A stretch of DNA of 64,000 nt from Paenibacillus sp. XY044 (GCF_002257645.1 NZ_NQMO01000007.1:124001-188000); one strand, 5' to 3'; counted from the stretch's first letter, positions 42,467-51,245 are shown. The notes: a model not told the origin generated them from the sequence alone. A program made the numbers and translations.

Positions 42467-42598
42467 TCAAAAATCGCTTGGCAGATGTATATATGGGGGA
42501 TAAAGCTCCGGTAACTGATTGTTTATTCGGTGAACCATGCCAAAAAAACGGGGATATGACAGGTTCACTTGAACATCCACAACCTCTAATTCCGACAT
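42467..42598 (-). CDS. Leader ORF 1 (43 codons) of the Lsa gene
   Basis: ATG 42598 has a strong GGGGAGGG binding site eight bases upstream. It encodes MSELEVVDVQVNLSY, then PRFFGMVHRINN, and ends LPSDF at TGA 42467-42469. The stop is directly followed by ATG of leader ORF 2. Efficient translation ahead of an attenuator is the layout of drug-sensing leaders such as those of erm, vmlR and lmo0919-type genes. No known family is recognised. Confidence 0.6.
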   Translation of the reverse strand: MSELEVVDVQVNLSYPRFFGMVHRINNQLPELYPPYIHLPSDF

Positions 42599-42638
42599 CG
42601 CTTTATCCCTCCCCTCGAGATCTCATGAATATGAACAC

Positions 42639-42667
42639 AACTTAGCATATCCGTTCACCGGGGTCAA
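42639..42667 (-). promoter_or_regulatory. Candidate SigA promoter of the Lsa transcript
   Basis: TTGACC (42667-42662), 17 bases, then TGCTAAGTT with an extended -10 (TAAGTT at 42644-42639). It lies about 40 bases before leader ORF 1. Confidence 0.5.
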
Positions 42668-42734
42668 GAATCCGTTTCCCTAGAAAGCAAACTGTTTCAT
42701 AAAACACAATCATTGAACCGCCTAAGCGGAAGCA

Positions 42735-43454
42735 TCAATCCAAATTCAATGTTACGATTAACGGTAGATGGTCTGAGGCTGCTGGTATCTTGTTAATGAC
42801 TTCAACGGAAGTAACATCTATATTCCGACTAGTGAAAATGTAATCAATCTGCAAGACGGGATGTGACGATGGAAACGTATTGCAAGGTGTTTTTGCCGCC
42901 ATATGACAATCCTGAACAATTCCCGCTATGGTGCTCCATGCTTTACCCCCCCGTTTCATATTCCAATCTCCCGCGATGACAACAGGCGAACGATCCTCCT
43001 TAATTTTGCCCGCAATAAATTCAATTTGTTTATTACGTCTGCGTGGATTCAGACTGAGATGGGTGACATACATTTTGAGTGGCTTATCATTAATGAGTAC
43101 ATCAGCTTCCAATAAAGATCGGCCTTCGATCATACCGGATTTCATAGGATGGTTTTTCTCCGACACAATGGGATAACGAGACAAAAGGACATTTCCGTAC
43201 TGTCTAATCATGGTACGATTCTTTTTCTTGATGTTGATCGCCGCACCAAAAGCCGCATTCATCTTTAATCGTCCGGCTAACCATGATACTTGATCCAAGT
43301 AATGGCTTCTTTTGGAAAAATGTCTGTCGACTTCATTCAGAGCGATAAGGTCAGGTTCACTTTCTTCTATCGCTTCGGCTATTCTGTTCAGGTTTAATTT
43401 TCCATCCGTCCCTTTCCCATGATGAATATTGAAAGTAACAACCTTTATCTGCAA
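42735..43454 (-). CDS. Endonuclease/exonuclease/phosphatase family protein
   Basis: A 239-residue DNase I-fold metallohydrolase. VVTFNIHHGKGTDGKLNLNR near the N-terminus, LIALNEVDRHF with the metal-binding Glu, THLSLNPRRRNKQ, VIAGDWNM and the final AASDHLPLIVTL with the catalytic D-H pair are all present. It cleaves phosphodiester or phosphate-ester bonds of an unknown substrate. TTG 43454 is preferred as start since AGGGG lies six bases before it; the ATG 15 codons earlier lacks a site. The stretch 43455-43829 shows no convincing gene. Confidence 0.85.
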   Translation of the reverse strand: MQIKVVTFNIHHGKGTDGKLNLNRIAEAIEESEPDLIALNEVDRHFSKRSHYLDQVSWLAGRLKMNAAFGAAINIKKKNRTMIRQYGNVLLSRYPIVSEKNHPMKSGMIEGRSLLEADVLINDKPLKMYVTHLSLNPRRRNKQIEFIAGKIKEDRSPVVIAGDWNMKRGGKAWSTIAGIVQDCHMAAKTPCNTFPSSHPVLQIDYIFTSRNIDVTSVEVINKIPAASDHLPLIVTLNLD

Positions 43455-43829
43455 TTCAATCCCCTGTCTTTCTCTTTTGAAATGAATCTGCCACATCAAT
43501 AATACAACGATGCTTATTGCGGTATCGCTGCCGATATCACTTCATGCGATAACGCAATGCTCAATTCCATGGGCATTACACTTACATTTTGAACGTAGCT
43601 ATGGCCAAAATCGTGGATGATTCCCTTGTTATTCTTGACAACATATTCAATCATCAGACATTTACGTATTGTCAAACATATGAATTACAGAGGTACGACT
43701 GATAGATTCGTGGCATCCGGAATTACTGTTTTTCAGTACATCCAAAATCCAATGACTTGGAAACCATCCTCTCTTGACCCATTAAAAATGGTATCTCGAT
43801 ACAGACTCTTCATGAACTGCTAATCCGTA

Positions 43830-44615
43830 TTATGGTTCAATGATTTGTCTGCCCACATTCACATCGTCTACCTTCCATTTGTTATCAACAAATTTATAGA
43901 ATACATAACGATCAACGAGCTCGAGATTGATAGGACCACTTTCAAAGTAAGCAGATTGGTGCATTCTCGCCGCTGTCGTGCTGCTGTAGGTAATATCGGC
44001 CATTTTTGTTAGTATAGCGTTATTTTTAATGCCATTACTGTAAATGATCTTGTTTATATATGAGTCAGTGAAATAAGGGCTGAAGTATGTTCGAATTTGC
44101 GAAAAGCTTGAGAGATCGGTGGCTTCATTTATCTTTGCATTAAGTACATTTATTCTCTCCTGACTCATTCTCCAAGACTTGAGCGGCTCTGTATGGATAA
44201 AGACCTGTTGCAAACCGATCGTAATGGTTGCTTTTCGTTCTAGTTCGGACCATAGCGCTGTACCGCCAAAGGCTTCAGCAAAAGCACGTGCAGGAACATA
44301 GGTTGTTCCCTTATCCATTCTTGCTGGCACATCAAGGCTGAGAGCAGCGTTATTTAATAAAGCAGTACGAGAATTAACAAGCAGCAATAGCTCTTGTTTG
44401 CCACGAATAACCGTAATGCTTTTTTTTGCCTGGTTCCAAGTCACTTCTGAATTGAATCTCTCTGAAACAGCACGTAGTGGAATAAGCAATCGTCCATTTT
44501 CAATTTTTCCATTGTCAACCGTATTCGAAAAATTATTGGCGAAGCTTATCGCGGGATTACCGCTTAGTAAGGTACACACTAAAGAAAGTGTTAATGCGAT
44601 TTTTGTTTTTTTCAT
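43830..44615 (-). CDS. Secreted protein with copper-amine-oxidase-N (stalk) domain
   Basis: A 261-residue exported protein. Signal peptide MKKTKIALTLSLVCTLLSG to about residue 26 (ISFA). The stalk domain follows at about 33-130: RLLIPLRAVSERFNSEVTWN and TYVPARAFAEAFGGTALWS are its two half-repeats. The C-terminal 120 residues (from RMSQERINVLNAKINEATDL) are an NTF2-like module by look. In Paenibacillus such proteins are extracellular, sometimes wall-associated; the role is unknown. GGGAG precedes the ATG. A 9-bp tandem repeat lies in its upstream region. Confidence 0.82.
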   Translation of the reverse strand: MKKTKIALTLSLVCTLLSGNPAISFANNFSNTVDNGKIENGRLLIPLRAVSERFNSEVTWNQAKKSITVIRGKQELLLLVNSRTALLNNAALSLDVPARMDKGTTYVPARAFAEAFGGTALWSELERKATITIGLQQVFIHTEPLKSWRMSQERINVLNAKINEATDLSSFSQIRTYFSPYFTDSYINKIIYSNGIKNNAILTKMADITYSSTTAARMHQSAYFESGPINLELVDRYVFYKFVDNKWKVDDVNVGRQIIEP

Positions 44616-44770
44616 AGATGATTACTCCCACGGTTCTATTATACTTTGGACCCTAGCTCAATTCTGTAGTCAAAACTTATTTGCGATACCTCTTTTCAGT
44701 TAGGTAAACGCAATCCTAATGGATAATGTTGCAGATTTATTATAATATACCAACTGTATCAATTGTTCTT

Positions 44771-44824
44771 TTGGTGTAATTGGTGTAATTGGTGTAATTG
44801 GTGTAATTGGTGTAATTGGTGTAA
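44771..44824. repeat. Six perfect tandem copies of TTGGTGTAA
   Basis: Six head-to-tail copies of a 9-base unit, 150-210 bases upstream of the stalk-protein start and beyond a TATAAT-type -10 (near 44741-44750). Perfect repetition of nine bases indicates recent slippage, and the number may vary between strains. Confidence 0.9.
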
Positions 44825-44900
44825 ACAGGTTTGATTCGCGAGCTCCTGACATCATGAGAACCTCCTCCTGATTTCAATTCATTTTCCGATACAATAATGC

Positions 44901-44945
44901 AAAAACGTCCCGGCACCGATACTCCTTCGGTACAGGGACGTTTTT
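44901..44945. terminator. Bidirectional terminator behind the first GH43 gene
   Basis: AAAAACGTCCC pairs with GGGACGTTTTT, with an inner ACCGA/TCGGT stem. It has A and T runs on both sides and lies 25 bases past the GH43 stop. Confidence 0.85.
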
Positions 44946-44969
44946 ATTAGTTAATCGCCACTTGGCTTG

Positions 44970-47900
44970 TTACTTGCCCAGATTTGCGCTCCACACCTCA
45001 ATAAGTGCGTTAACGCTCCGATTGAGCGTGGTTTTTGCTTGATCAGAAACCTCTTCCTGCTTCTTCTCTTTATTCAGCTGCTTCAGCAAATTCTCCAGAT
45101 GTTTGATCCCCTGCTTCCAGTCCGACTTATTCTTGCTGACCGCATCGGCTGCATGCTCAAGCTCCTTATCCAGCAGCTTCGAGGTCTTCTCGTCTAACTG
45201 TCCGGCTGAGCCAAACCATTCCAGCAGCTTACCGATAGCAGGAGCGTTAATGGGGGCAGGGAGAACCGTGAAATTGTCGTAGCTCGTTTCATTCATAAAC
45301 GTCCGCATGCCGACCTTACCGTGTGTGAATGGATTGCCGCTGCGGTCCGTATAGTCGATAAGCGGCTTACTCATATCATCGACATACACTTGGATGCGCG
45401 CACCTTGCGCAACGACTTTTACATGCTTCCATTCGCCTGTTTTCACTTCAAGCGGCGCCCCTGTCAAATAGGTCCAGCTGTAATTCAGCTTGCCGAGATG
45501 AACGCCCTGTTTGTTCAGATACGCGACATATCCCTGCACGAAATCCGCATTGTTCTGATTCAGCTCCTTGCCGTGAGCCGGGTTGCTCGCCCGAAACAGA
45601 ATGCCTCCGTCACCGGTATCGCTAATCAGCTTGATATCAGACTCCACGCTGTAATCCGACCAATTGGCATCTCCGATCAAGGTTTTCCCGAAGCTGCCGA
45701 CCGCTGCTTGATATTCGCCGGTATGAGCAACCTTCGGTTCGACCGGATTCTGATGAATGCGTATTCCTTGGAAGTCGAATTCGCCTTTCACGGTTTCGAT
45801 CTTCAAGGTATGTGCGCCCGCCGGGAGATAGATGCCTTGCTTCGTTGTTGTCGCCCAGTTCTCCCAGGTGACGGAATTCGGAATATCGACTTCACCGGTT
45901 AGATCGGTTGCGTCGTCGAGCCATAGCCGGACCTTCGCACCGTCCATCGAGGTAGCGGTCACGAAATCGACGTTGTACACGCCGGCCTTGGCAATATCTA
46001 CGTTGTAGGCCAACCATTCGCCGGTAGCGTTCCACCCCACATTGTAGCTGCCGCCCGCATTCCGGCGGATGTCGACCGCATCATTCCGGTATTCCGTACC
46101 GATATTAGCGGGAGTCAGATCATGGTATCCCGTACCTTCGCCGCCTGCCTTATAATCAACTGCCTGGATGAATCCGGGCAGCACATGCGGCTTATCGAAC
46201 TGGCTGAGCGACAGTCTCGTCATGTCAAACTCGCCTTTGACAATTTCCACCTTCAGTTCATGATCACCGGCCGGCAGCCTAATACCAGATTTCGTCACCG
46301 ACTTCCACTTATTCCAGTCGCCGGAAGAAGGAACGCCCAGTACGCCTGTCAAATCAGTTGTGTCATCCAACCATAGCCGGACTTGTGCATCCGTGGACGT
46401 CGTAGCCGCCCACAAGTCGAGATCGTACAGTCCCTCTTGCGCAACGTTTATGTTGTACTTCAGCCATTCGCCTGTTTGATTCCAGCCCACGATTTGATCA
46501 CCGGATGCAGCGGATCGAATGTCGACGCTATCGGTGCGGTATTTGCCCCCAATGTTCGCAGGCGTCAAATCATGGTAGCCTACACCTTCACCGCCGGGCT
46601 TGTAATGCTCGGCTTCGATGACGCCGGGTACCGGTATCGGCTGATCCGTCCTCGTCATCGCTATACTTGCAAAATCAAATTCTCCGCGGACCGTCTCGGC
46701 TTTCAACGTATGCTTGCCTGCCGGCAGGGTAACACCGGATTTGCGCACCACATTCCAGATGTTCCAGTCACCGGTCTTCGGAATGTCTACGATACCTGTT
46801 AGATCCGTCGTATCATCCAGCCATAGCCGGATCTGACCACCATCCATCGTAGTAGCCACTTTAAACTCTGCGTTATAGGTTCCCGCTTCCGCTACGTCAA
46901 TGTTAAACTTCAGCCATTCGCCCGTCTGGTTCCAGCCGACGTTGTAACCGCCGCTGACCGGATTGGAGCGGATGTCGACCGAATCTCCCCGGTACTCGCC
47001 GCCGATGTTTTGGAGTGTATTATCATGATAACCGACACCTTCGCCACCGGAGATATAGTGGACTGTGCCAATCGTACCCGGTATCGGATGATACGCGTCG
47101 TAAGCTTGCTCCTCCTCGGCAATGTCGCTCTTCACGCTCCAGAAGCCTTCATACCGATTCCAGCCGTCATCTTGGCCATCATCGAAGTTATCATAGAGAA
47201 CCGGAACGTCCACGTGTCGGTGGAACGACAGCTTGTCTAGCGAGGCTGTGCCCGTTACGGCAGTCAGCTTCAAGATATGCTTACCTGCCGGCAATTCTAC
47301 TCCATTCAGCTGTGCGGTTAGCCATTCTGCATCAGCAGCGTCAGTGTCACCTGTCAGTTCAAACTCGCCCAGCGGCTGTCCACCATCCAGGGTGAGCTGC
47401 ACTTTGCTGCCCAGTGCTGCATCTGCATAAGAGAGATCGATATCGTATTTGCCTGTTTCCGCGATGTTCAGCCGGTATTGCAGCCATTCGCCTTTTTCGA
47501 AAGCGGTAATATGTGAGGTACTGTCATCTGCTTTGCCCGTATCCACGCCATCTCCGCGGTAATCGCCGATTGTACCCGGCGTCTGTTCGTGATACCCGAC
47601 CCCTTCGCCGCCTGACAGATAATGAACTGCCTCGACTTGACCCGGCACCGGTTTCGCGGCATCAAAATCGCTGCTTCCGTTTACGTCGTTGCTGAAAGCG
47701 ACATAACCGAAATTAGCCTTCGCGTTCTCTGTGACGTAACCGATACTGCCGCCGCCAAGCTTCACGTTGCGCGTCTGCTTCAGCATGCCGTCGACGTAGA
47801 TTTTGAACGTGTCCCCTGCTTTCTCAACCCGGATATTATGCAGTTTTGTATAATCGTACCCTTCCGGAAGCGTGCTCTCCTCCCATCCCTGATCGGCGCC

Positions 47901-49112
47901 GTTCACCCGGAACTGTGTCTTCAGAGAATTGCTCGCCGGATCTAACAGCGCTGTGCCGAAATCGTTATCCCCCTTGTAGGAGAATACGGCCCCGAGCCGC
48001 TGGCCTTCGGTATTGCTGGACTCAGCCAGCTGCAGGTTAAATTCTGCCGTATAGCTGCTTCCGGCCGCAGCAGTGGTCAACAATCTGCTTGTACCGGCAG
48101 CTTGCTGACGCAGAAGTCCGGAATCGATGCTCAAGCCGACACCGTCCGCATTCGTCCATGCCGTGCTGAGTTCCGTACCATTGAACCGGTCCTCGAAATC
48201 CGGCATCTCCGGATCCGGCTGGTCGGTTGCCGTCGGTCCGAGCACTGACATTTTATCCCCGTTGAACACGATCCGGTCCATCCCCATATGGCGAAGAGGT
48301 CCGACAATGCCCTTTCCTTCGAGATTGTGGTAAATAATATAGCGCGAATCCAAGTTCGGGCCAACGACGACCGTATTATGGCCAAGACCGACTGTCGGAC
48401 CTTCCGTACTGATCAGAATCGGGTTATCGGTATCTCGCACGAATCCCGTGAGCGGGTTTGTGCTGACAGCGTAGTCGACCCGATAGCCTTTGCTGAATAC
48501 ATGGTTGCCGGTATACGTCATATAGTATTTGCCGTCTCGCTTGAACAAGGTAGATCCTTCCGTCCAACCGTTCATGCTTGCACCTGTTTTGACGCTGGTG
48601 CCGATCGTCGTCGGCGTAGGCATTTCAGCCGCGAGAATGCCCTCTCCGTTCGCATGATAGAAATACCACTTGCCATCATCGTCAATGAAGACGTTGCCAT
48701 CGATCGAATGGCCCAAATTTCCCGTCTGCACCGTGAACGGACCGGTCGGGCTCTCACTGCGCAGCACGTAATGACCATTGCCGGCAGGAGAGGTATACAT
48801 GTAGAAATATCCGTTCCAATAAACGACTTCAGGAGCGTAGGCTCCCTTCGTAACCGGGTCGGTTGCGGCCAATCCTCCATAGCTCCAGTGGACAAGGTCT
48901 GGCGAGCTCCACACTTTGACTCCGATATCGGTATCTCTCGTGCTCACATATAAATAATATGTACCGTTAAACTTCAACACGTAAGGGTCGCCAAGTCCAT
49001 ATTGTCCCCATTCATCCGGCAGTGTTGTCGGATTCTTATAGGCGAATGCCGCCTGAGGGGCAATCAAGAGCAGCACACACAGCACGACCGCAATACTTCT
49101 TTTTAAGTTCAA
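44970..49112 (-). CDS. Secreted multimodular GH43 enzyme with CBM6 array and FIMAH domain
   Basis: About 1380 residues. Signal peptide at 1-24; GH43 five-bladed propeller at about 30-300 with catalytic Asp in LGDPYVLKF, Asp in DGNVFIDDDG and Glu in TEGSTLFKRDG; a beta-sandwich at about 305-470; a first CBM6-like module at about 490-640. Then comes the beginning of a concanavalin-like domain (LYDNFDDGQDDGWNRYEGFW), interrupted by three CBM6 modules (GGEGVGYHD repeats, about 690-1115). Its remainder follows from EYQAAVGSFGKTLIG, then a C-terminal FIMAH helical domain. It probably acts on arabinan or arabinoxylan outside the cell. TTG 49112 follows GAGGTG; a GTG three codons earlier lies in that site. 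Confidence 0.88.
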   Translation of the reverse strand: MNLKRSIAVVLCVLLLIAPQAAFAYKNPTTLPDEWGQYGLGDPYVLKFNGTYYLYVSTRDTDIGVKVWSSPDLVHWSYGGLAATDPVTKGAYAPEVVYWNGYFYMYTSPAGNGHYVLRSESPTGPFTVQTGNLGHSIDGNVFIDDDGKWYFYHANGEGILAAEMPTPTTIGTSVKTGASMNGWTEGSTLFKRDGKYYMTYTGNHVFSKGYRVDYAVSTNPLTGFVRDTDNPILISTEGPTVGLGHNTVVVGPNLDSRYIIYHNLEGKGIVGPLRHMGMDRIVFNGDKMSVLGPTATDQPDPEMPDFEDRFNGTELSTAWTNADGVGLSIDSGLLRQQAAGTSRLLTTAAAGSSYTAEFNLQLAESSNTEGQRLGAVFSYKGDNDFGTALLDPASNSLKTQFRVNGADQGWEESTLPEGYDYTKLHNIRVEKAGDTFKIYVDGMLKQTRNVKLGGGSIGYVTENAKANFGYVAFSNDVNGSSDFDAAKPVPGQVEAVHYLSGGEGVGYHEQTPGTIGDYRGDGVDTGKADDSTSHITAFEKGEWLQYRLNIAETGKYDIDLSYADAALGSKVQLTLDGGQPLGEFELTGDTDAADAEWLTAQLNGVELPAGKHILKLTAVTGTASLDKLSFHRHVDVPVLYDNFDDGQDDGWNRYEGFWSVKSDIAEEEQAYDAYHPIPGTIGTVHYISGGEGVGYHDNTLQNIGGEYRGDSVDIRSNPVSGGYNVGWNQTGEWLKFNIDVAEAGTYNAEFKVATTMDGGQIRLWLDDTTDLTGIVDIPKTGDWNIWNVVRKSGVTLPAGKHTLKAETVRGEFDFASIAMTRTDQPIPVPGVIEAEHYKPGGEGVGYHDLTPANIGGKYRTDSVDIRSAASGDQIVGWNQTGEWLKYNINVAQEGLYDLDLWAATTSTDAQVRLWLDDTTDLTGVLGVPSSGDWNKWKSVTKSGIRLPAGDHELKVEIVKGEFDMTRLSLSQFDKPHVLPGFIQAVDYKAGGEGTGYHDLTPANIGTEYRNDAVDIRRNAGGSYNVGWNATGEWLAYNVDIAKAGVYNVDFVTATSMDGAKVRLWLDDATDLTGEVDIPNSVTWENWATTTKQGIYLPAGAHTLKIETVKGEFDFQGIRIHQNPVEPKVAHTGEYQAAVGSFGKTLIGDANWSDYSVESDIKLISDTGDGGILFRASNPAHGKELNQNNADFVQGYVAYLNKQGVHLGKLNYSWTYLTGAPLEVKTGEWKHVKVVAQGARIQVYVDDMSKPLIDYTDRSGNPFTHGKVGMRTFMNETSYDNFTVLPAPINAPAIGKLLEWFGSAGQLDEKTSKLLDKELEHAADAVSKNKSDWKQGIKHLENLLKQLNKEKKQEEVSDQAKTTLNRSVNALIEVWSANLGK

Positions 49113-49134
49113 ACTTATCACCTCATCGATTATA

Positions 49135-49148
49135 TTAAAACGCTTTCA
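49135..49148. promoter_or_regulatory. cre-like CcpA site of the GH43 gene
   Basis: TTAAAACGCTTTCA matches TGWAARCGYTWNCW at 13 of 14 positions. It lies 23 bases before the start codon, a position suited to catabolite repression of a polysaccharide-degrading enzyme. The rest of the divergent gap (49149-49490) is AT-rich without other clear signals. Confidence 0.6.
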
Positions 49149-49492
49149 TAGATGAATGATCGTATAGATTTTCACCTGCCACCGATATCTCATCACCTCA
49201 ATTCATACAATATATTTGTAATATATCGCGAGTATATCGGCATTTTCTATGCAAAGTCAACGTTTTTCTCCAATATTCTTGAATCGTTTAATTAAATATT
49301 CACTTTATCGGCATTTAATACAATATTATTGTATTAAATGAGAGAACGATGAAGATTGCGCGGTTGCGCAAATCGATGACACGCTTTACCCCATTGTGAG
49401 ACTTATTGCCTTTATTAATTATTGGTCTAGCATCTAGTTAACATTTTTGTTTGGATGGTATGCATGTGTCCAACCCCTCCCCCTTTCAAGTT

Positions 49493-49501
49493 CATATAGT
49501 A
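49493..49501 (+). promoter_or_regulatory. SigE/SigK-like -10 of the Cys-rich protein gene
   Basis: CATATAGTA fits CATANNNTA, 28 bases before the ATG. An AC dinucleotide stands 18 bases upstream, two more than ideal, so this is only suggestive of mother-cell expression. Confidence 0.4.
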
Positions 49502-49529
49502 CTAGTAAATGATAAAAGGAGGTAGTACA

Positions 49530-50162
49530 ATGGCCACCTTCATTAAAACCATAAAAGGTGTCACCAAATTCTGTGGGAACACTAGTATTCAGAGTAAGAA
49601 TTTCGGAAAACTCCATTTAAGGGTCGTTCTTGTTTCAAAGGTTGCGGCGAATGAGATCGAGGCTGTTACAATTCTGAAGATGGGTAATAAAAACCTGGCA
49701 ACGATAAGAACAAAAATAATCAACGGGAATGTTGTTAGGCAAAAGGCAGCTTTTGGCAAGGGATTTTTGCCGGGTATTAGGAATCTAATGCTAAAACAAA
49801 CCAGAAGAAATAATAAAACGGTTATTAGTGGACTCATCAATGGAGAGCGGATCAAAGCTTTTACTCCAGGATGTAAATGTAAACGATGCAGCTGCGGTTC
49901 AAAATCCATACAGTTACAAAATGGTACGAAACTCAATTTCACGATCAATAAGAAGCTAGATTGCGCTTTAAAACGGCTTTTTGCGAAGTTTAATTTGGAA
50001 ATGGCTGCAGCAATCAAAAAGTTCGGAACCTCTAACCCAACATGTCTTGAGGAATGCAATAAAATTGCGCGAAAATGTAATGATGACTGCTTTTTTGATA
50101 GCGTGTGTGCGCCTGCTTGTGAGGCCGCTAGAGCCGTGTGTGTTATTACAAGATGCCTCTAA
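49530..50162 (+). CDS. Unidentified basic, Cys-rich protein (possible spore protein)
   Basis: A 210-residue protein without signal peptide or membrane helix. Residues 1-115 are Lys/Ile-rich with beta-like character (MATFIKTIKGVTKFCGNT). Then comes a CKCKRCSCG cluster, and the last 45 residues show paired Cys at regular spacing: C-x3-C, six residues, C-x3-C, five, C-x3-C, six, C-x4-C. There are 14 Cys in all. AAAGGAGG precedes ATG 49530. The promoter -10 and the composition (basic, disulfide-rich) recall crosslinked spore coat or crust proteins. No family is recognised and the role is inferred only. Confidence 0.7.
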   Translation: MATFIKTIKGVTKFCGNTSIQSKNFGKLHLRVVLVSKVAANEIEAVTILKMGNKNLATIRTKIINGNVVRQKAAFGKGFLPGIRNLMLKQTRRNNKTVISGLINGERIKAFTPGCKCKRCSCGSKSIQLQNGTKLNFTINKKLDCALKRLFAKFNLEMAAAIKKFGTSNPTCLEECNKIARKCNDDCFFDSVCAPACEAARAVCVITRCL

Positions 50163-50237
50163 CAGTTAATAACTTTCGTTTGTTGAATGAAGTCAGCCGA
50201 TTATTTATGATCTATACCCTTAGCGTAATAAAAAAAT

Positions 50238-50267
50238 GGAGCAGTTGCCCGCGGGCAAGACTGCTCC
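50238..50267. terminator. Terminator of the Cys-rich protein gene, repeat unit A
   Basis: GGAGCAGT, inner TTGCCC/GGGCAA and ACTGCTCC, followed by TTTATTTG and the tag AACTAAGGTATCCCGTAGTT with perfect AACTA/TAGTT arms. Confidence 0.75.
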
Positions 50268-50495
50268 TTTATTTGTTGAACTAAGGTATCCCGTAGTTTA
50301 CCGCTCATAACTTCCGGCTTCCGTAATTTCACCTGATTATAGTAATCCCGAAAGCGTATCTCCTGAATTCCACTCTATCGTCGCAGTCAGACGATCACGC
50401 GGTAGTGAAGATGATACGTTAGCAGCGTTGATCAGGTTAGCCATCTCAATAACGCCCTCCAATTTTCAGGTTCCAACGTGACCAAGGCTTGCCCC

Positions 50496-50660
50496 TCAGA
50501 ACTTGAATAAAGAAACATCCATTGCTATTTTTATTTCATTTTCGTAGCTCGTTACTTGAAATTTGCCGTACTCTGTAAAACTAAGATGCGGAGTATTCAA
50601 CCGATTTGGATAATCGTTGAGATGTTCTCCCTGACCATGCCGAATAAATATGAATTCCAT
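50496..50660 (-). pseudogene. Truncated copy of the histidine phosphatase gene
   Basis: ATG 50660 opens MEFIFIRHGQGEHLNDYPNR and continues like the gene at 39262, including TEYGKFQVT, then breaks up after about 45 codons (YENEIKIAMD). About 60 bases of leader, including GGAGGGCG and TATTAGGTATTCTATGA, are also conserved. The catalytic RHG is there, but the second His and most of the fold are missing. Confidence 0.85.
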
Positions 50661-50723
50661 TTTCCGCCCTCCAAACGGCAAATTCCATATTAGGTATTCT
50701 ATGATTGTATTGAGCAATTCTGC

Positions 50724-50770
50724 CCTTTAGTTTAACTAAAACAGCAGCCGATTACTTGCCGGCTGCTGTT
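50724..50770. repeat. Intergenic repeat unit A (one tag and hairpin)
   Basis: TTCTGCCCTTTAGTTTAACT, then ACAGCAGCCG / CCGGCTGCTGT (50741-50769). It is positioned behind the VOC relic. Confidence 0.65.
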
Positions 50771-50812
50771 GTGCATTAGCTTATAAATAAAAGCTGCAGA
50801 AATCAGAGTAAG

Positions 50813-51001
50813 TTAAAATTGAATAATCGTGATTCTATTTCCGTCTGGATCGCATACTTGAAAACGGTCCCCACAGACATTCTCTTTTACGTCTCCGATT
50901 ACTTTTATGCCTTCTTCTTGTAATACTTTGAAAAATCCCTTAACGTCCTCGGTAATCAATTCGAACATCGGTGGGGGTACTTCTTTGGAGACTTTCCATG
51001 G
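50813..51001 (-). pseudogene. C-terminal relic of a VOC (glyoxalase/bleomycin-resistance-like) gene
   Basis: A 62-codon frame closed upstream by TAG. It contains FELITEDVKGFFKVLQEEGI, then CGDRFQVCDPDGNRI and ends TIIQF, the classic last beta-strands of a VOC protein with its metal Glu/Asp region. The N-terminal half is missing and there is no start. The segment 51002-51240 carries only AT-rich DNA before the next gene. Confidence 0.75.
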
Positions 51002-51245
51002 CTAGTACTTACTCGCACGTGGCCTTATTTTATATTGCTCACTAGAAAAAGCGGCGGCTTTTGCCTAAGTCGTGCAAACAGATAGGTATCTGCACAGTCC
51101 TGAACAGAATCTGAAGCGTAATGTATGTGAAGAAAGGAGGTGGATCCAAACGACCGGTATGAGGAATGCAGATCGTTGAAAAACTTACGCGAGCTAGAAA
51201 TATGAATGGTTTTATACCTTTGCGAAACAATTGGAGGTAGATCTA

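Noticed and set aside
44771..44824. Tandem 9-mers as a plasmid-type iteron origin
   Set aside because: No replication initiator gene or AT-rich origin features nearby; the repeats are perfect and short, as in slippage tracts.
51042..51230. Minus-strand ORF of 62 codons
   Set aside because: No binding site or motif; lies across the promoter region of the YheC/D-type gene.
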